A program made the position numbers and the translations under genes. From Gordonia insulae (lineage in GTDB: Bacteria > Actinomycetota > Actinomycetes > Mycobacteriales > Mycobacteriaceae): a stretch of DNA of 64,000 bases. Positions within the stretch are counted from its first letter, which is position 1. Every line of letters starts with the position of its first letter. Shown piece by piece: positions 22,901 to 31,685 of this stretch. The stretch lies in assembly GCF_003855095.1 (NCBI RefSeq), contig NZ_CP033972.1, positions 2,356,001-2,420,000 on the forward strand. Reading direction: 5' to 3'. The notes under the pieces are model-generated. The model was not told the DNA's origin. It worked only from the letters and a program-made list of their open reading frames with translations, and made no database searches.

Positions 22901-25708
22901 TCAGCCGACGGTCCGTCGTTCGAGGTGGGTGACCCCACGCTGGTCCACCCACCATGGAACGCGGACATCGTGGTCGGCCCCGTTGCGTCGCAGTCGAACC
23001 CAGAGTTCGGCGTGCAGTCGTACCTCCCCGTGCCCGACGTCGCGACCCCAGAGTGCGGAGAACAGCACCGCCTCGGTCGACGTCGAGGCGGCGGCGGCCC
23101 CCTCGTCGCGCACCACGGCCCGCAACTCCTCGCCCGCCGTCGCGATATCGAGGATCTCCGCGAGGATCTCGGTCGCCTCGTCATCCGGATGACCGCCGAT
23201 CAGCACCAGCTGGTCGGGATCGAGCGCCTGGATCAGCCACGGGCTGTCGAGCACCACTGCGCGTTCCACCACGCTGCCGGTCGCGACGCGAACACCCTGC
23301 GGGACATTGAGATCCGCAGGATCGTAGGTGCCCCGGCGAGCGGCCGACACGATCGCGGCGTGCACGTCGGCGGCCACCCCGGGCGCGATCCGTCGTGCCG
23401 GGTCGGCCAGATGGTCGAGAAGCGTGTCGGCGTCGCGCGCCGACTCGACGTCGAGGCCGCCGAGGGCGGCGCGCAGCGCGTCGGCGTGCGGATGGTCGAG
23501 GACATCGCGTACACCCTCGACGGAGGCGTCCGACGGTGCCCGGTACCACCCCAGCGGGTGACCGTCGACGACCGCGTGATGCCGGAGCCACCATGCGGTG
23601 TAGCCGGAACGGTCGGCCAGGAGAGGCGCGATCGTGTCGTCGGCGGCCAGGAGGGTCAGCGCCTCGGACCACCGACGCTCGTCGACGAGGTCCAGGTCAC
23701 GGACTGCAGCAAGGGTTTCCGGAGGTTGCTCGTGAAGGTTCCACCACTCGTCCTCGTCGGGCAGGTCGTGATCGGCGGCGACCGGGAGGTCGTCGATGAC
23801 CGTGAGGAAGCCCCAGCCGACCCCGATGCGTCGCAGGGCGTCGGACCCGACCTGCGCGACCAGGTCGGCATCGACCACACCGAACGGGGCGTCGTCGATC
23901 AGCACCGCACCCAGCGGGCTGTCCGGGAGCAGGAGCTCGTCGGCGGGTCGCAACTCGCCGTCCTGATCGGGAATCGGCAGGGCCGACAACCATTCCGGCA
24001 CGGCCGCAGCCGTATCCGCCGCGAGCAGCGCGAACACCTCGTGGGCGATCGGAGCGAGTTCGTCGTCGTCGGCATGCTCCGTCAGATGCGCGAGGGCAGG
24101 GTCGGCGAGTGCATCGGTGACCGAGATCGACTGTGCGCCCAATCGTTCCACGAGCGGATGGTAGGCGGCGGATGCGACGGTGGGAATCCAGCGGACGGCG
24201 GTGTCGATGGCGCCGGTCACGAACAGGCCTCGCGCACCGATGTTCATCCGTCCGTCGGAGCGCGGGATCGGCAGCGTGCCGAGTTCCTCGGCGTCGATCG
24301 AGGTGGTGACCAGTGGCGCCAACGCGGCGTAGAGGTCCCGCCACCAGGCCGGGTCGTGTTCGGTCCCGATGAGCCGCTCGGCGAGGTCGGCGAGTCCCAT
24401 CTCGGTGACGCCGACGGACCGTAGCGCCGTGAGGTGGCGCCGCTCGGACACATCCGGGTGGGCGAGGTCGCCCATGATCGGCGCCAGCACACCGGCCAGC
24501 TCGTCGGTCAGATCCGCCAGCACCACCGCCCGGCTCGGGACGAGGTCGCCGTCATCGGCGGCGGGAAGCCAGACACTCTCCCGCAACTCATCGAGGACCG
24601 CCTCGATCAGGGTCGCGTCGTCGCGGTTGCGGACGCGCGTGGTGTCCGGGATGAGCAGTGGCCGCCACTGCCGCGCAAGTGCTCCGACCAGGTCACTGTA
24701 ACCTGTTGCCGCCGTGGAGATATCGGCATCCGGGTGGAGATTTCGCCGATCGGGGGTGAGTGCCAGATCGGTGATGCAGCGGGCGGGCAACGACAACTCG
24801 ATGTCGGTGGGCGTCGGTGCACGCAGGACGTCGCGTTCGGCGATGACCGGTCCGGCGCCCTCGATCTCGACCAGCCATCGGGTCCCGGCGTGCGACGACT
24901 CGATCCAGGTGCGCTCGCGGTGACCGTCTGGTGCGGTGGCCGAGACGGCGACGCGCACCGCACGCGTGTCCGGCTCCGCACCGTCCCGACGAATGGTCGT
25001 CACCGTCTCGGCGACTACGATCTCGGCAAGTGCGTCGAGTTCCAGGAGCAGGTCGGTGGCCTGCGCCGACGCCGTGGCCACAAGGGAATCCGCGGCGGTG
25101 GCATCACGCAGGTACAGGATGATCTCGGTGTCGAAGCCGGCGGCCGGTGGGGTCTCGTCGGGCCAGGCGAGCCGGAGCAGCGGCGCCGGGCCGGTCGTCG
25201 GTGCCCTCCGCGACCCCCCGGCGTCCCGCGCCTCAGGGGCCGATGCCCCCACGGCCTGCGAGGTCGAGGCACGGTCGAAGATCAGCGATCCCGTCGTCGA
25301 GCGGACCTCGACGCGGTCGGCGACGGCGGCGGTCGCGGTGAAGCCGACACCGAATCTGCCGACACCGGACGGGCCGGGCTCGTCCGGTTTTGCCGACACC
25401 CGCAGCGCCAGCAGTGAGCGCACGCCCCGAATGGTCAGGGGCGCACCGGTGTTGGCGACGTGCAGGGCGCTGCCGTCAACCCAGATGGCGAGGCGCCCCG
25501 TCGTCCCCGCGGCGGTGGCGGCGTCGGCAGCATTGGCCGCGAGTTCGGTGAACAGCCGATCGCGGTAGCCGACGGTGACCAGATCGTGTTCGGCGGCACT
25601 GTCTTCCGCGAATCGGGTCGGCGAGGCACGCCAGGCGTCCAGGGTGGCGGCGCGCAGCTCACCGAGCCCGAACGGGTCGGCAACCGCGTCCGGCGCCGTG
25701 TCGGTCAG
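22901..25708 (-). CDS. Sacsin N-terminal ATPase-like protein, probably CTG-started
   Basis: This very large protein (935 aa from the CTG at 25708, 840 aa from the first GTG at 25423) has a GHKL-type ATPase domain at its N-terminus like that of sacsin/Hsp90. The N box ELAANAADAA is at residues 55-64 (Asn59 would bind Mg), the degenerate G1 motif VANTGAP follows, and GVGRFGVGF is at 115-123. The N box lies upstream of any ATG, GTG or TTG in frame, so a CTG overlapping the upstream stop as CTGA, with GGTGGGG ten bases before it, is inferred as start. The remaining 700 residues are acidic and unrecognised. It is coupled to the DUF3027 gene. Its function is unknown; a chaperone-like role is a guess. 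Confidence 0.72.
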   Translation of the reverse strand: MTDTAPDAVADPFGLGELRAATLDAWRASPTRFAEDSAAEHDLVTVGYRDRLFTELAANAADAATAAGTTGRLAIWVDGSALHVANTGAPLTIRGVRSLLALRVSAKPDEPGPSGVGRFGVGFTATAAVADRVEVRSTTGSLIFDRASTSQAVGASAPEARDAGGSRRAPTTGPAPLLRLAWPDETPPAAGFDTEIILYLRDATAADSLVATASAQATDLLLELDALAEIVVAETVTTIRRDGAEPDTRAVRVAVSATAPDGHRERTWIESSHAGTRWLVEIEGAGPVIAERDVLRAPTPTDIELSLPARCITDLALTPDRRNLHPDADISTAATGYSDLVGALARQWRPLLIPDTTRVRNRDDATLIEAVLDELRESVWLPAADDGDLVPSRAVVLADLTDELAGVLAPIMGDLAHPDVSERRHLTALRSVGVTEMGLADLAERLIGTEHDPAWWRDLYAALAPLVTTSIDAEELGTLPIPRSDGRMNIGARGLFVTGAIDTAVRWIPTVASAAYHPLVERLGAQSISVTDALADPALAHLTEHADDDELAPIAHEVFALLAADTAAAVPEWLSALPIPDQDGELRPADELLLPDSPLGAVLIDDAPFGVVDADLVAQVGSDALRRIGVGWGFLTVIDDLPVAADHDLPDEDEWWNLHEQPPETLAAVRDLDLVDERRWSEALTLLAADDTIAPLLADRSGYTAWWLRHHAVVDGHPLGWYRAPSDASVEGVRDVLDHPHADALRAALGGLDVESARDADTLLDHLADPARRIAPGVAADVHAAIVSAARRGTYDPADLNVPQGVRVATGSVVERAVVLDSPWLIQALDPDQLVLIGGHPDDEATEILAEILDIATAGEELRAVVRDEGAAAASTSTEAVLFSALWGRDVGHGEVRLHAELWVRLRRNGADHDVRVPWWVDQRGVTHLERRTVG

Positions 25709-26496
25709 GGCGTCGCATCCCCACCGGCGCCCGCGGCGACGCTGACGATCTCGAGTGCGCCGTCGTCATAGGCGTCGTATGCGGGCGATCCGTTGCCGGC
25801 CGGTGCCGCGACGTCGGAATGGGCACCGCAGCCGTAGTCGGCGGCGACCACGTGGCCGTCGGCCGCGTACTCGTTGGCGCAGACGCCGAACGCCGGTCGC
25901 AGTGCACCGGCGAGCGGGATGTAGAAGCCGCAGGTCGCGCAGGAGAAGGCGGCTGCAGCGGCCATGTCGGTGTGCGGCCCGAAATCGCCGTCGTACCACC
26001 GCTGCGCCGCATCGTCGCGTCCCTCGGGGCTCAGCAGCCGCCGGCGACCGAGACCGAGCTCACCGGCGATCTGGCCGATCTCGTCGGGATCGACCTCCTC
26101 GGAGTCGAAGCGGAACTCGTCACCGGTGTCGATCTGATTCGGAACCAGGCGCCGGTCATCCGGGTCGGCCGCCAGGACATCGCCCGGAGTGAGGTCGCCG
26201 GCCGCGACGCGCTCGTTCCACGGCACCCAATTCGGCGCGAGCAGTGATCCCTCGCCCGGCAGCAGCACCATCTCGCTGACGGTGATGTCGTCGGTTCCGG
26301 GCGAGCCCGCCAACACGACACACCACTGCCAGCCGCGGTAGCCCGCGAGGTCCGCCTCGAAATAGTGGGCCACCGCCCAGTCACCCTCGAGGGTGCTCTC
26401 CAGGTGCGCACCAGGTTGTTGCCCGTCGTCGACGAGCGCGGTGCGCGCCACGTCGACAGCGGCGAGCAGCCGGTCACCGTCGAATGCAAGAGTCAC
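25705..26496 (-). CDS. DUF3027 protein with Cys-rich C-terminus (Rv0877-like)
   Basis: This protein of about 263 residues belongs to an uncharacterised actinobacterial family. It shows the family core GYRGWQWCVVLAGSPGTDDI followed by MVLLPGEGSLLAPNWVPWNER, then an acidic stretch. The C-terminus has CATC, a later Cys-Ala-Asn and CGAH, which could bind a metal such as zinc. GTG at 26496 is the best start, giving the length of the M. tuberculosis homologue; the open frame upstream is Arg-rich. It is divergent from the MFS gene, the same arrangement as Rv0877/Rv0876c, and overlaps the sacsin-like gene by four bases. Confidence 0.72.
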   Translation of the reverse strand: MTLAFDGDRLLAAVDVARTALVDDGQQPGAHLESTLEGDWAVAHYFEADLAGYRGWQWCVVLAGSPGTDDITVSEMVLLPGEGSLLAPNWVPWNERVAAGDLTPGDVLAADPDDRRLVPNQIDTGDEFRFDSEEVDPDEIGQIAGELGLGRRRLLSPEGRDDAAQRWYDGDFGPHTDMAAAAAFSCATCGFYIPLAGALRPAFGVCANEYAADGHVVAADYGCGAHSDVAAPAGNGSPAYDAYDDGALEIVSVAAGAGGDATP

Positions 26497-26618
26497 GGTA
26501 CAAGTGTGCAACACCGCACGAGGTCGGCGGCACCGACCCGGCACTTTCGAACCGCGGACAACGCGCGGGAGACAGCCGTGCCGACACCGAGTCGGGGGGA
26601 TGAGGAACAATTGGCGTT

Positions 26619-28586
26619 GTGAACCGACCCAGTCCCCGCTTCCCTCGAGGGGAGCGAAGTGAACCGGCGGGGCCAGACCCCCGCGGCGCGGGTCGCGATG
26701 TCGGCGCAGGTGACGATGACGACCGCCGCAGCCGTCGACAGCACCCGGGAACCGCGAATTACCCGGCCGACGAGGGTCGGACGACCCATCGCCCGGCCAC
26801 CGGACGCGGTCGCGGCGACCACGCCTATCTCCCGCCGCGCACGCACAATCCCCATCTGCCACCGCTCGATGACCACGATGACGACGGCGCGACCGAACGG
26901 ATCGGCACCACCAAGGCGATGCCCACCGCCGGCTCGGCGGGTACCGGGATTCCCAAGAAGATCACCGTCGCGCGGGTCGCCGCGATGCGCAGCCGCGAAC
27001 TGACCGGTCGCGGCATCGGCAAGATCTATCGCGCCGCGACCGCCGACGGCGCGGATCGATCCGGCCTCACCGCGCTGACCCTGCCGGTGATCGCGAACTT
27101 CGCGGTCGACGCGGCGATGGCCGTCGCGCTGGCCAACACGTTGTTCTTCGCCGCGGCGACCGGCGAGTCCAAGACCAACGTCGGCCTGTACCTCGCACTG
27201 ACCATCGCGCCGTTCGCACTGATCGCGCCGCTGATCGGACCCATGCTCGACCGCTTGCAGCATGGCCGGCGCATCGCCATGGCGACGACCTTCGGTCTGC
27301 GGGTGGTGCTGGCCCTGCTCATCCTGGCGAACTCGTCGTGGGACGCGACCACGCAGCAGTTGCAATACGACCCGTGGGTCCTCTATCCGTGTGCGCTGGG
27401 ACTGCTGGTGCTGTCGAAGTCGTTCGGGGTGCTCAAATCCGCGGTCACGCCCCGCGTCGTCCCGCCGACGATCGACCTGCCACGGGTCAATTCGCGGCTC
27501 ACCACCTTCGGCCTCATCGGCGGCACCATCATCGGTGGCGCGGTCGCGGCGTTCTTCGAGTTGTTGTTGGCCAAGGTCCTGCCCGTGCACATCCCTGGCG
27601 CGATGGCGTGGTTGGCGGTCATCGCCGCGGTGGGTGCGTGGCTGTGCATGCGCATCCCGTCGTGGGTGGAGGTGACCGAAGGTGAGATCCCGACGACGCT
27701 CACCTACCACGGCAACCACCACACGGCCTCGGCTCCGAAGCCCGGGTCCGGGGGACGCAAAGGCGCCCGCGAGACGGCTTCCGAGCTGGCCGCCAAGATG
27801 CGACAGCCGTTGGGTCGCAAGGTCGTCGCCGGACTGTGGGGCAACGCGACCATCCGCATCCTGACCGGGTTCCTGACCCTCTACATCGCGTTCTACGCGA
27901 AGGCCCAGCAGGACGTGCACTCCGACTGGACACAGCTGGTGCTGTTGGGCGCTGTCGGCGCCGCTGCCGGAGTCGGCAACATGATCGGCAACGGCCTGGG
28001 CACCCGGATGGAGCTGAAGAATCCCCCGAAGATCGTGCTGTGGTGCACCGCGGCATGTTTCGTCGTCGCCGCCCTGGCCGCCGTCTTCGGCAACATCGTC
28101 GTCGCCACGGTCGCCGCGTTCGTCGCATCGGGAACCAGTGCGATCGGCAAGGTGTGCCTGGACTCGTCCATCCAGGACGATCTGCCGGAGGAGTCCCGGG
28201 CATCGGCGTTCGGCCGGTCGGAGACCGTCCTGCAACTGGGCTGGGTGTTCGGCGCCACCCTCGGCGTACTGCTCCCGACCACGCTGTGGATCGGGTTCAC
28301 CGTCGTCGCGGTGCTGCTCGGCATCGGACTGCTGCAGACGGTGCTGACCACCCGCGGATCGTCGCTGGTCCCCGGCATCGGCGGCGAGCGGCCCGACTAT
28401 GCCGAGCCGACGGTCGCCATCCGCGTCTCGGGGACGCCCGACACCATCCGGCGCCCGAGTAGCCGGGTCTCCCCCGCCGACGCCCCCACCCGGGCGCACC
28501 AGGCCCCGCCGGATGGCCGCCGCGGACCGGCGGCCGACCCCACCCGAAAGATGCCGAGCCACACCGAACACCCAGGACGGCCGTAA
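26619..28586 (+). CDS. MFS transporter (Rv0876c-like) with long disordered N-terminus
   Basis: This 655-residue membrane protein has about twelve hydrophobic helices from residue 150 to 590 in the major-facilitator pattern, including GPMLDRLQHGRR, the loop 2-3 motif in altered form. The first 130 residues are charged and low-complexity, and the last 70 are Pro/Arg-rich, so both tails are probably cytosolic and disordered. GAGGAA precedes the GTG start at 26619. The following DUF2771 gene starts three bases after its stop. The substrate is unknown; conservation across Mycobacteriales suggests a cell-envelope or housekeeping role. Confidence 0.82.
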   Translation: MNRPSPRFPRGERSEPAGPDPRGAGRDVGAGDDDDRRSRRQHPGTANYPADEGRTTHRPATGRGRGDHAYLPPRTHNPHLPPLDDHDDDGATERIGTTKAMPTAGSAGTGIPKKITVARVAAMRSRELTGRGIGKIYRAATADGADRSGLTALTLPVIANFAVDAAMAVALANTLFFAAATGESKTNVGLYLALTIAPFALIAPLIGPMLDRLQHGRRIAMATTFGLRVVLALLILANSSWDATTQQLQYDPWVLYPCALGLLVLSKSFGVLKSAVTPRVVPPTIDLPRVNSRLTTFGLIGGTIIGGAVAAFFELLLAKVLPVHIPGAMAWLAVIAAVGAWLCMRIPSWVEVTEGEIPTTLTYHGNHHTASAPKPGSGGRKGARETASELAAKMRQPLGRKVVAGLWGNATIRILTGFLTLYIAFYAKAQQDVHSDWTQLVLLGAVGAAAGVGNMIGNGLGTRMELKNPPKIVLWCTAACFVVAALAAVFGNIVVATVAAFVASGTSAIGKVCLDSSIQDDLPEESRASAFGRSETVLQLGWVFGATLGVLLPTTLWIGFTVVAVLLGIGLLQTVLTTRGSSLVPGIGGERPDYAEPTVAIRVSGTPDTIRRPSSRVSPADAPTRAHQAPPDGRRGPAADPTRKMPSHTEHPGRP

Positions 28587-28589
28587 CCC

Positions 28590-29150
28590 GTGTATGTGAA
28601 CAGTGCCGAGAAGAAGACGCTCGCGATCATCGCGGCGGTGATCCTCGCCTTCGTCGTGATCGTCGGTGGCGCCGTCGCGCTGCTGACCAAGGACACCTGG
28701 TCAGGTGACGCGGCCGACGACGATCACGCCTATCTCCAGCTCGCGGTCGGCGATCAGCTCGTCCGGGTGGAACCCACCCGCATGTGCGACGTCCTGCTGA
28801 AGAACTGCGAACCCGCGAACGTCTCCGACATCACGGTGCAGCGGGTGCCGGTACCGGTCGGTGAGTCGGTGATGTTGTCGGTGTCCGAGGACATCGCGAA
28901 GTGGCCGTGGAACCTGGTCATCCAGTACCTGACACCGCAGGGACTCGACGGCACGTCGGTGCCGATGCGGTCGAACTCCACCTACACCACGGTGCTGCAT
29001 TCGACACGCGATCGCATCCTGGTCAACATCGAGGTCCAGGTGCCCTCGGCCATCTCCGATGCCGCCAACAACAACGTGATCGCCCGCGGCTACCTGGCCG
29101 CCGACACCACCCCCGACGACCTCGAGGTGCCCAACCCGGATCTGCGCTGA
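28590..29150 (+). CDS. DUF2771 membrane-anchored protein (Rv0875c-like)
   Basis: A 186-residue protein with one N-terminal membrane helix (LAIIAAVILAFVVIVGGAVA, residues 11-30) and an extracytoplasmic domain with a Cys pair (MCDVLLKNC) that may form a disulfide. The family is uncharacterised and restricted to actinobacteria. It is cotranscribed with the MFS gene and keeps that link in M. tuberculosis as I recall, so the two may work together at the envelope. Start is the GTG at 28590. Confidence 0.75.
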   Translation: MYVNSAEKKTLAIIAAVILAFVVIVGGAVALLTKDTWSGDAADDDHAYLQLAVGDQLVRVEPTRMCDVLLKNCEPANVSDITVQRVPVPVGESVMLSVSEDIAKWPWNLVIQYLTPQGLDGTSVPMRSNSTYTTVLHSTRDRILVNIEVQVPSAISDAANNNVIARGYLAADTTPDDLEVPNPDLR

Positions 29151-29179
29151 CGCGTTCGGAGTCGGGTTCGTGGCCCTGG

Positions 29180-29605
29180 TTAGTGCTCGAGTTCGCGGGT
29201 GACCGCGCGCACGACCTCGGAGATCCGCTGCGACGTCTTGCGGTCGGGATACCGTCCCTTGCGCAGTTCCGGTTGCACCGCGCCCTCGAGCAGGGTGATC
29301 AGATCGGCGACCATGCCGTGCAGTTCGTCCGGCGTGTGCCGCTTGACCTCTTTACGGGCCGCCTCGCGTGCGGCCTCGCGGGTGTTTTTGGCCACGCTGG
29401 GCGCGGGCTCCAGAACGGTGACGGTCAGCGCCTGAGGTCCTCTGCGGCCCGCGGCCATGCCGAACTCGACCCGTTGCCCCGGCTTCAGCGCGGCAACGCC
29501 CTCGGGAAGCGCGGATGACCGGACGTAGACGTCCTCACCGCTGTCCTGCGCGAGGAAGCCGAAGCCCTTGTCCGCGTCGTACCACTTCACCTTGCCGGTC
29601 GGCAC
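29180..29605 (-). CDS. cspB: Cold-shock-domain protein with C-terminal extension (CspB, Rv0871-like)
   Basis: This RNA/DNA chaperone of 141 residues has a cold-shock domain at its start: [18 protein letters not shown] carries RNP1 (KGFGF) and [10 protein letters not shown] follows where VFVH (RNP2) is common. The second half, [19 protein letters not shown] and [24 protein letters not shown], is the extension found in the mycobacterial Rv0871 type rather than small CspA. Start is set at the GTG at 29605 (VPTGKVKWY) because GAGG lies nine bases before it and the length then matches the family; ATG at 29620 is an alternative. A large hairpin lies in its leader. Confidence 0.87.
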   Translation of the reverse strand: MPTGKVKWYDADKGFGFLAQDSGEDVYVRSSALPEGVAALKPGQRVEFGMAAGRRGPQALTVTVLEPAPSVAKNTREAAREAARKEVKRHTPDELHGMVADLITLLEGAVQPELRKGRYPDRKTSQRISEVVRAVTRELEH

Positions 29606-29646
29606 TGTGCTCACCCTCATCTGTACGTCGGAGTTCCATGACAAAA

Positions 29647-29717
29647 GCGCCCCACATCTGACTCAAAGCTGGCCTCGCGGATGCGAGGCCCGGCTCCAAT
29701 CAGATGAGCAGAGGCGC
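29647..29717 (-). ncRNA. Structured leader of the cold-shock gene
   Basis: Three nested perfect stems are present: GCGCC/GGCGC (29647-29651 with 29713-29717), CATCTGA/TCAGATG (29655-29661 with 29700-29706) and GGCCTCGC-N4-GCGAGGCC (29671-29690). On the minus strand this folds into one long interrupted hairpin 42-112 bases before the cspB start. It could be a temperature-responsive 5' leader, an upstream terminator, or a separate small RNA. Which of these is not decided by sequence. Confidence 0.45.
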
Positions 29718-29827
29718 CAATGACCCTTGAGTCTAGCCAACGTGACTCCGAACGGACACGTGGATTACCTCACCGCGGCCCGGTGCGCACCCGCCGCGGC
29801 CGCCGTACCACGAGAGTGTGATCTACC

Positions 29828-30046
29828 GTGGAAGACATGAAGAGCCAATCGTCCCCGCGTCTGTTGCAGGCGGCCGGGGTCGTGTTCGCGATCGGCCTCG
29901 CCGCGATCGTGGCGTTGTTCGTGACCCCGATGGTCACCGACGGGGGCACCGCGCCCACCTTCGTGTACGTGCTGACGATGTGCGCACCCCTCGGGTTCGT
30001 CCTCGGCCTCGTCTTCGCGCTGCGCTCGGGACGGCGGGCCAGATGA
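29828..30046 (+). CDS. Small membrane protein with two helices
   Basis: A 72-residue protein (69 from the ATG at 29837) with two hydrophobic helices, LLQAAGVVFAIGLAAIVALF and a second from FVYVLTMCAPL to VFALR, and a basic C-terminus. No family is recognised with confidence. The stop overlaps the start of the flavin reductase gene as ATGA, so it heads the operon that continues to moaA and moaD. Confidence 0.65.
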   Translation: MEDMKSQSSPRLLQAAGVVFAIGLAAIVALFVTPMVTDGGTAPTFVYVLTMCAPLGFVLGLVFALRSGRRAR

Positions 30047-30591
30047 GCCTCGATTCCGCTCTGCCCGTCGCCGACGACCTCGCGCCGGCGACCGATTCCG
30101 CGGTGCTCAAGCGCGCCTACAGCTGCTTCCCGTCCGGTGTCGTCGCGGTCGCCTGTCGCATCGACGGCCCCGACGGCACCTCCGCGTTGGTCGGGATGGC
30201 GGCCAGCGCGTTCACCACCGTCTCCCTCGATCCGCCGCTGGTGTCGCTGTGTGTCCAGAACACGTCGACGACCTGGCCCCGACTGCGCTCGGCGCCGGCG
30301 ATCGGCGTGAGTGTGTTCTCCCGCGATCAGTCCGACCTGTGCCGCCAACTGGCCGGCCCCAGCGATGCCAGGTTCACCGGCATCACCCCGTCGGGCACCG
30401 ACGACGGTTCCGTGTTCATCCCCGATGCGGCCGCCGCCCTGTCGTGCTCGTTGCACAACGAGATCCCGGCCGGCGACCACACGCTCGTGCTCCTGCGGAT
30501 AGAGGCGCTGCGCTGCGATCCCGGCGTCGAGCCACTCGTGTTCCACGCCAGCACCTTTCGTTCACTGGAAGCGCTGAGGGAACGCTCATGA
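30043..30591 (+). CDS. Flavin reductase-like domain protein
   Basis: This 182-residue protein has the FMN-binding split-barrel fold of flavin reductases of the HpaC/ActVB type. The pattern is visible as FPSGVVAVACR, GMAASAFTTVSLDPPLVSLCV with the Ser/Thr that contacts FMN, and SPAIGVSVFS-like sequence, ending with the strand where HASTFRSL replaces the usual H-GGY/F. It reduces free flavin with NAD(P)H or carries a flavin itself. It overlaps both neighbours by ATGA and is thus translated with moaA. Why a flavin reductase is linked to cofactor synthesis is not clear. Confidence 0.82.
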   Translation: MSLDSALPVADDLAPATDSAVLKRAYSCFPSGVVAVACRIDGPDGTSALVGMAASAFTTVSLDPPLVSLCVQNTSTTWPRLRSAPAIGVSVFSRDQSDLCRQLAGPSDARFTGITPSGTDDGSVFIPDAAAALSCSLHNEIPAGDHTLVLLRIEALRCDPGVEPLVFHASTFRSLEALRERS

Positions 30592-31679
30592 CCCTCGTTT
30601 CACTCGGCCTCCCGTCCACCCCGTCGTCGGATCCGGTGGCGGTCGCCGATGCGCCGACGACCGGCCCGCTGCGGGATCGGTTCGGTCGGGTCGTCAGCGA
30701 CCTGCGCGTGTCGGTGACCGACCGGTGCAATCTGCGGTGTACGTACTGCATGCCCGCCGAGGGACTCGACTGGCTGCCCGCCGACGATGTGCTGACTACG
30801 CCCGAACTGATCCGCGTACTCACCGTCGCGGTCCGTGACCTGGGCATTCGCGCCATCCGATTCACCGGTGGCGAACCGTTGCTGCGCCGCGACCTGGAGG
30901 ATCTGATCGGCGCGGTGTCGAGCCTGCCGGAGGCACCCGAGATCGCGATGACGACCAACGGCCTCGGCCTGACCCGCCGGATCGACGGCCTCGTCGCCGC
31001 CGGGTTGCACCGCGTCAACGTGTCGCTGGACACCGTCAATCCCGCCCGGTTCGCCGAGATCACCCGCCGCGACCGCCTGCACGACGTGCTCGACGGCCTC
31101 GCGGCGGCGCGTCGCAGCGACCTGCGGTCTGTGAAGGTGAACGCGGTGCTGGCCGGGCACGACGACCTCGACCGACTGCCCGATCTCCTCGCCTTCTGCC
31201 TCGAGCAGGGCTACCAGCTGCGCATCATCGAACAGATGCCGCTGGACGCCGATCATCGGTGGGACCGTTCGACGATGGTCACCGCAGACGAGATCCTCGC
31301 CGCGCTGCGGACGCGCTTCACCCTGCTGCCCGACCCACGGCCACGCGGAAGCGCTCCCGCGGCGACCTGGCTGGTCGACGGCCATGATCTCGACGGCGAC
31401 CCGGCCCGGGTCGGGGTGATCGCATCGGTCACCCGACCGTTCTGCGGTGACTGTGACCGCACCAGGCTGACCGCCGACGGCGCCCTGCGCAATTGCCTGT
31501 TCGCCCGATCCGAGACCGATCTCCGCGCCCTGCTGCGCGGTGGCCTCGACGACGATCGCCTCGACGCCGCCATCGCCGATCTCTGGCGCGGCAACGCGTG
31601 GGTCAAGGCAGCGGGTCATGGTGTGAACGGTCCGGAGTTCCATCAACCCGACCGGCCGATGTCGGCCATCGGGGGCTGA
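30588..31679 (+). CDS. moaA: GTP 3',8-cyclase MoaA
   Basis: MoaA is the radical-SAM enzyme that begins molybdenum-cofactor synthesis by converting GTP to the cyclic intermediate handed to MoaC. The 363-residue protein has the iron-sulfur motif C-x3-C-x2-C at residues 47-54, FTGGEPLLR for SAM binding, a second cluster motif in CGDCDRTRLTADGALRNC, and the C-terminal Gly-Gly needed for activity. The ATG at 30588 overlaps the flavin reductase stop; a longer frame upstream is only its shadow. It corresponds to Rv0869c (moaA2). moaD follows by six bases. Confidence 0.95.
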   Translation: MTLVSLGLPSTPSSDPVAVADAPTTGPLRDRFGRVVSDLRVSVTDRCNLRCTYCMPAEGLDWLPADDVLTTPELIRVLTVAVRDLGIRAIRFTGGEPLLRRDLEDLIGAVSSLPEAPEIAMTTNGLGLTRRIDGLVAAGLHRVNVSLDTVNPARFAEITRRDRLHDVLDGLAAARRSDLRSVKVNAVLAGHDDLDRLPDLLAFCLEQGYQLRIIEQMPLDADHRWDRSTMVTADEILAALRTRFTLLPDPRPRGSAPAATWLVDGHDLDGDPARVGVIASVTRPFCGDCDRTRLTADGALRNCLFARSETDLRALLRGGLDDDRLDAAIADLWRGNAWVKAAGHGVNGPEFHQPDRPMSAIGG

Positions 31680-31685
31680 CACCCG

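Noticed and set aside
26493..28571. 692-codon open frame on the minus strand
   Set aside because: It is fully antisense to the MFS transporter gene, is extremely Arg/Gly/Asp-rich and has no domain; high-GC antisense frames stay open by codon bias.
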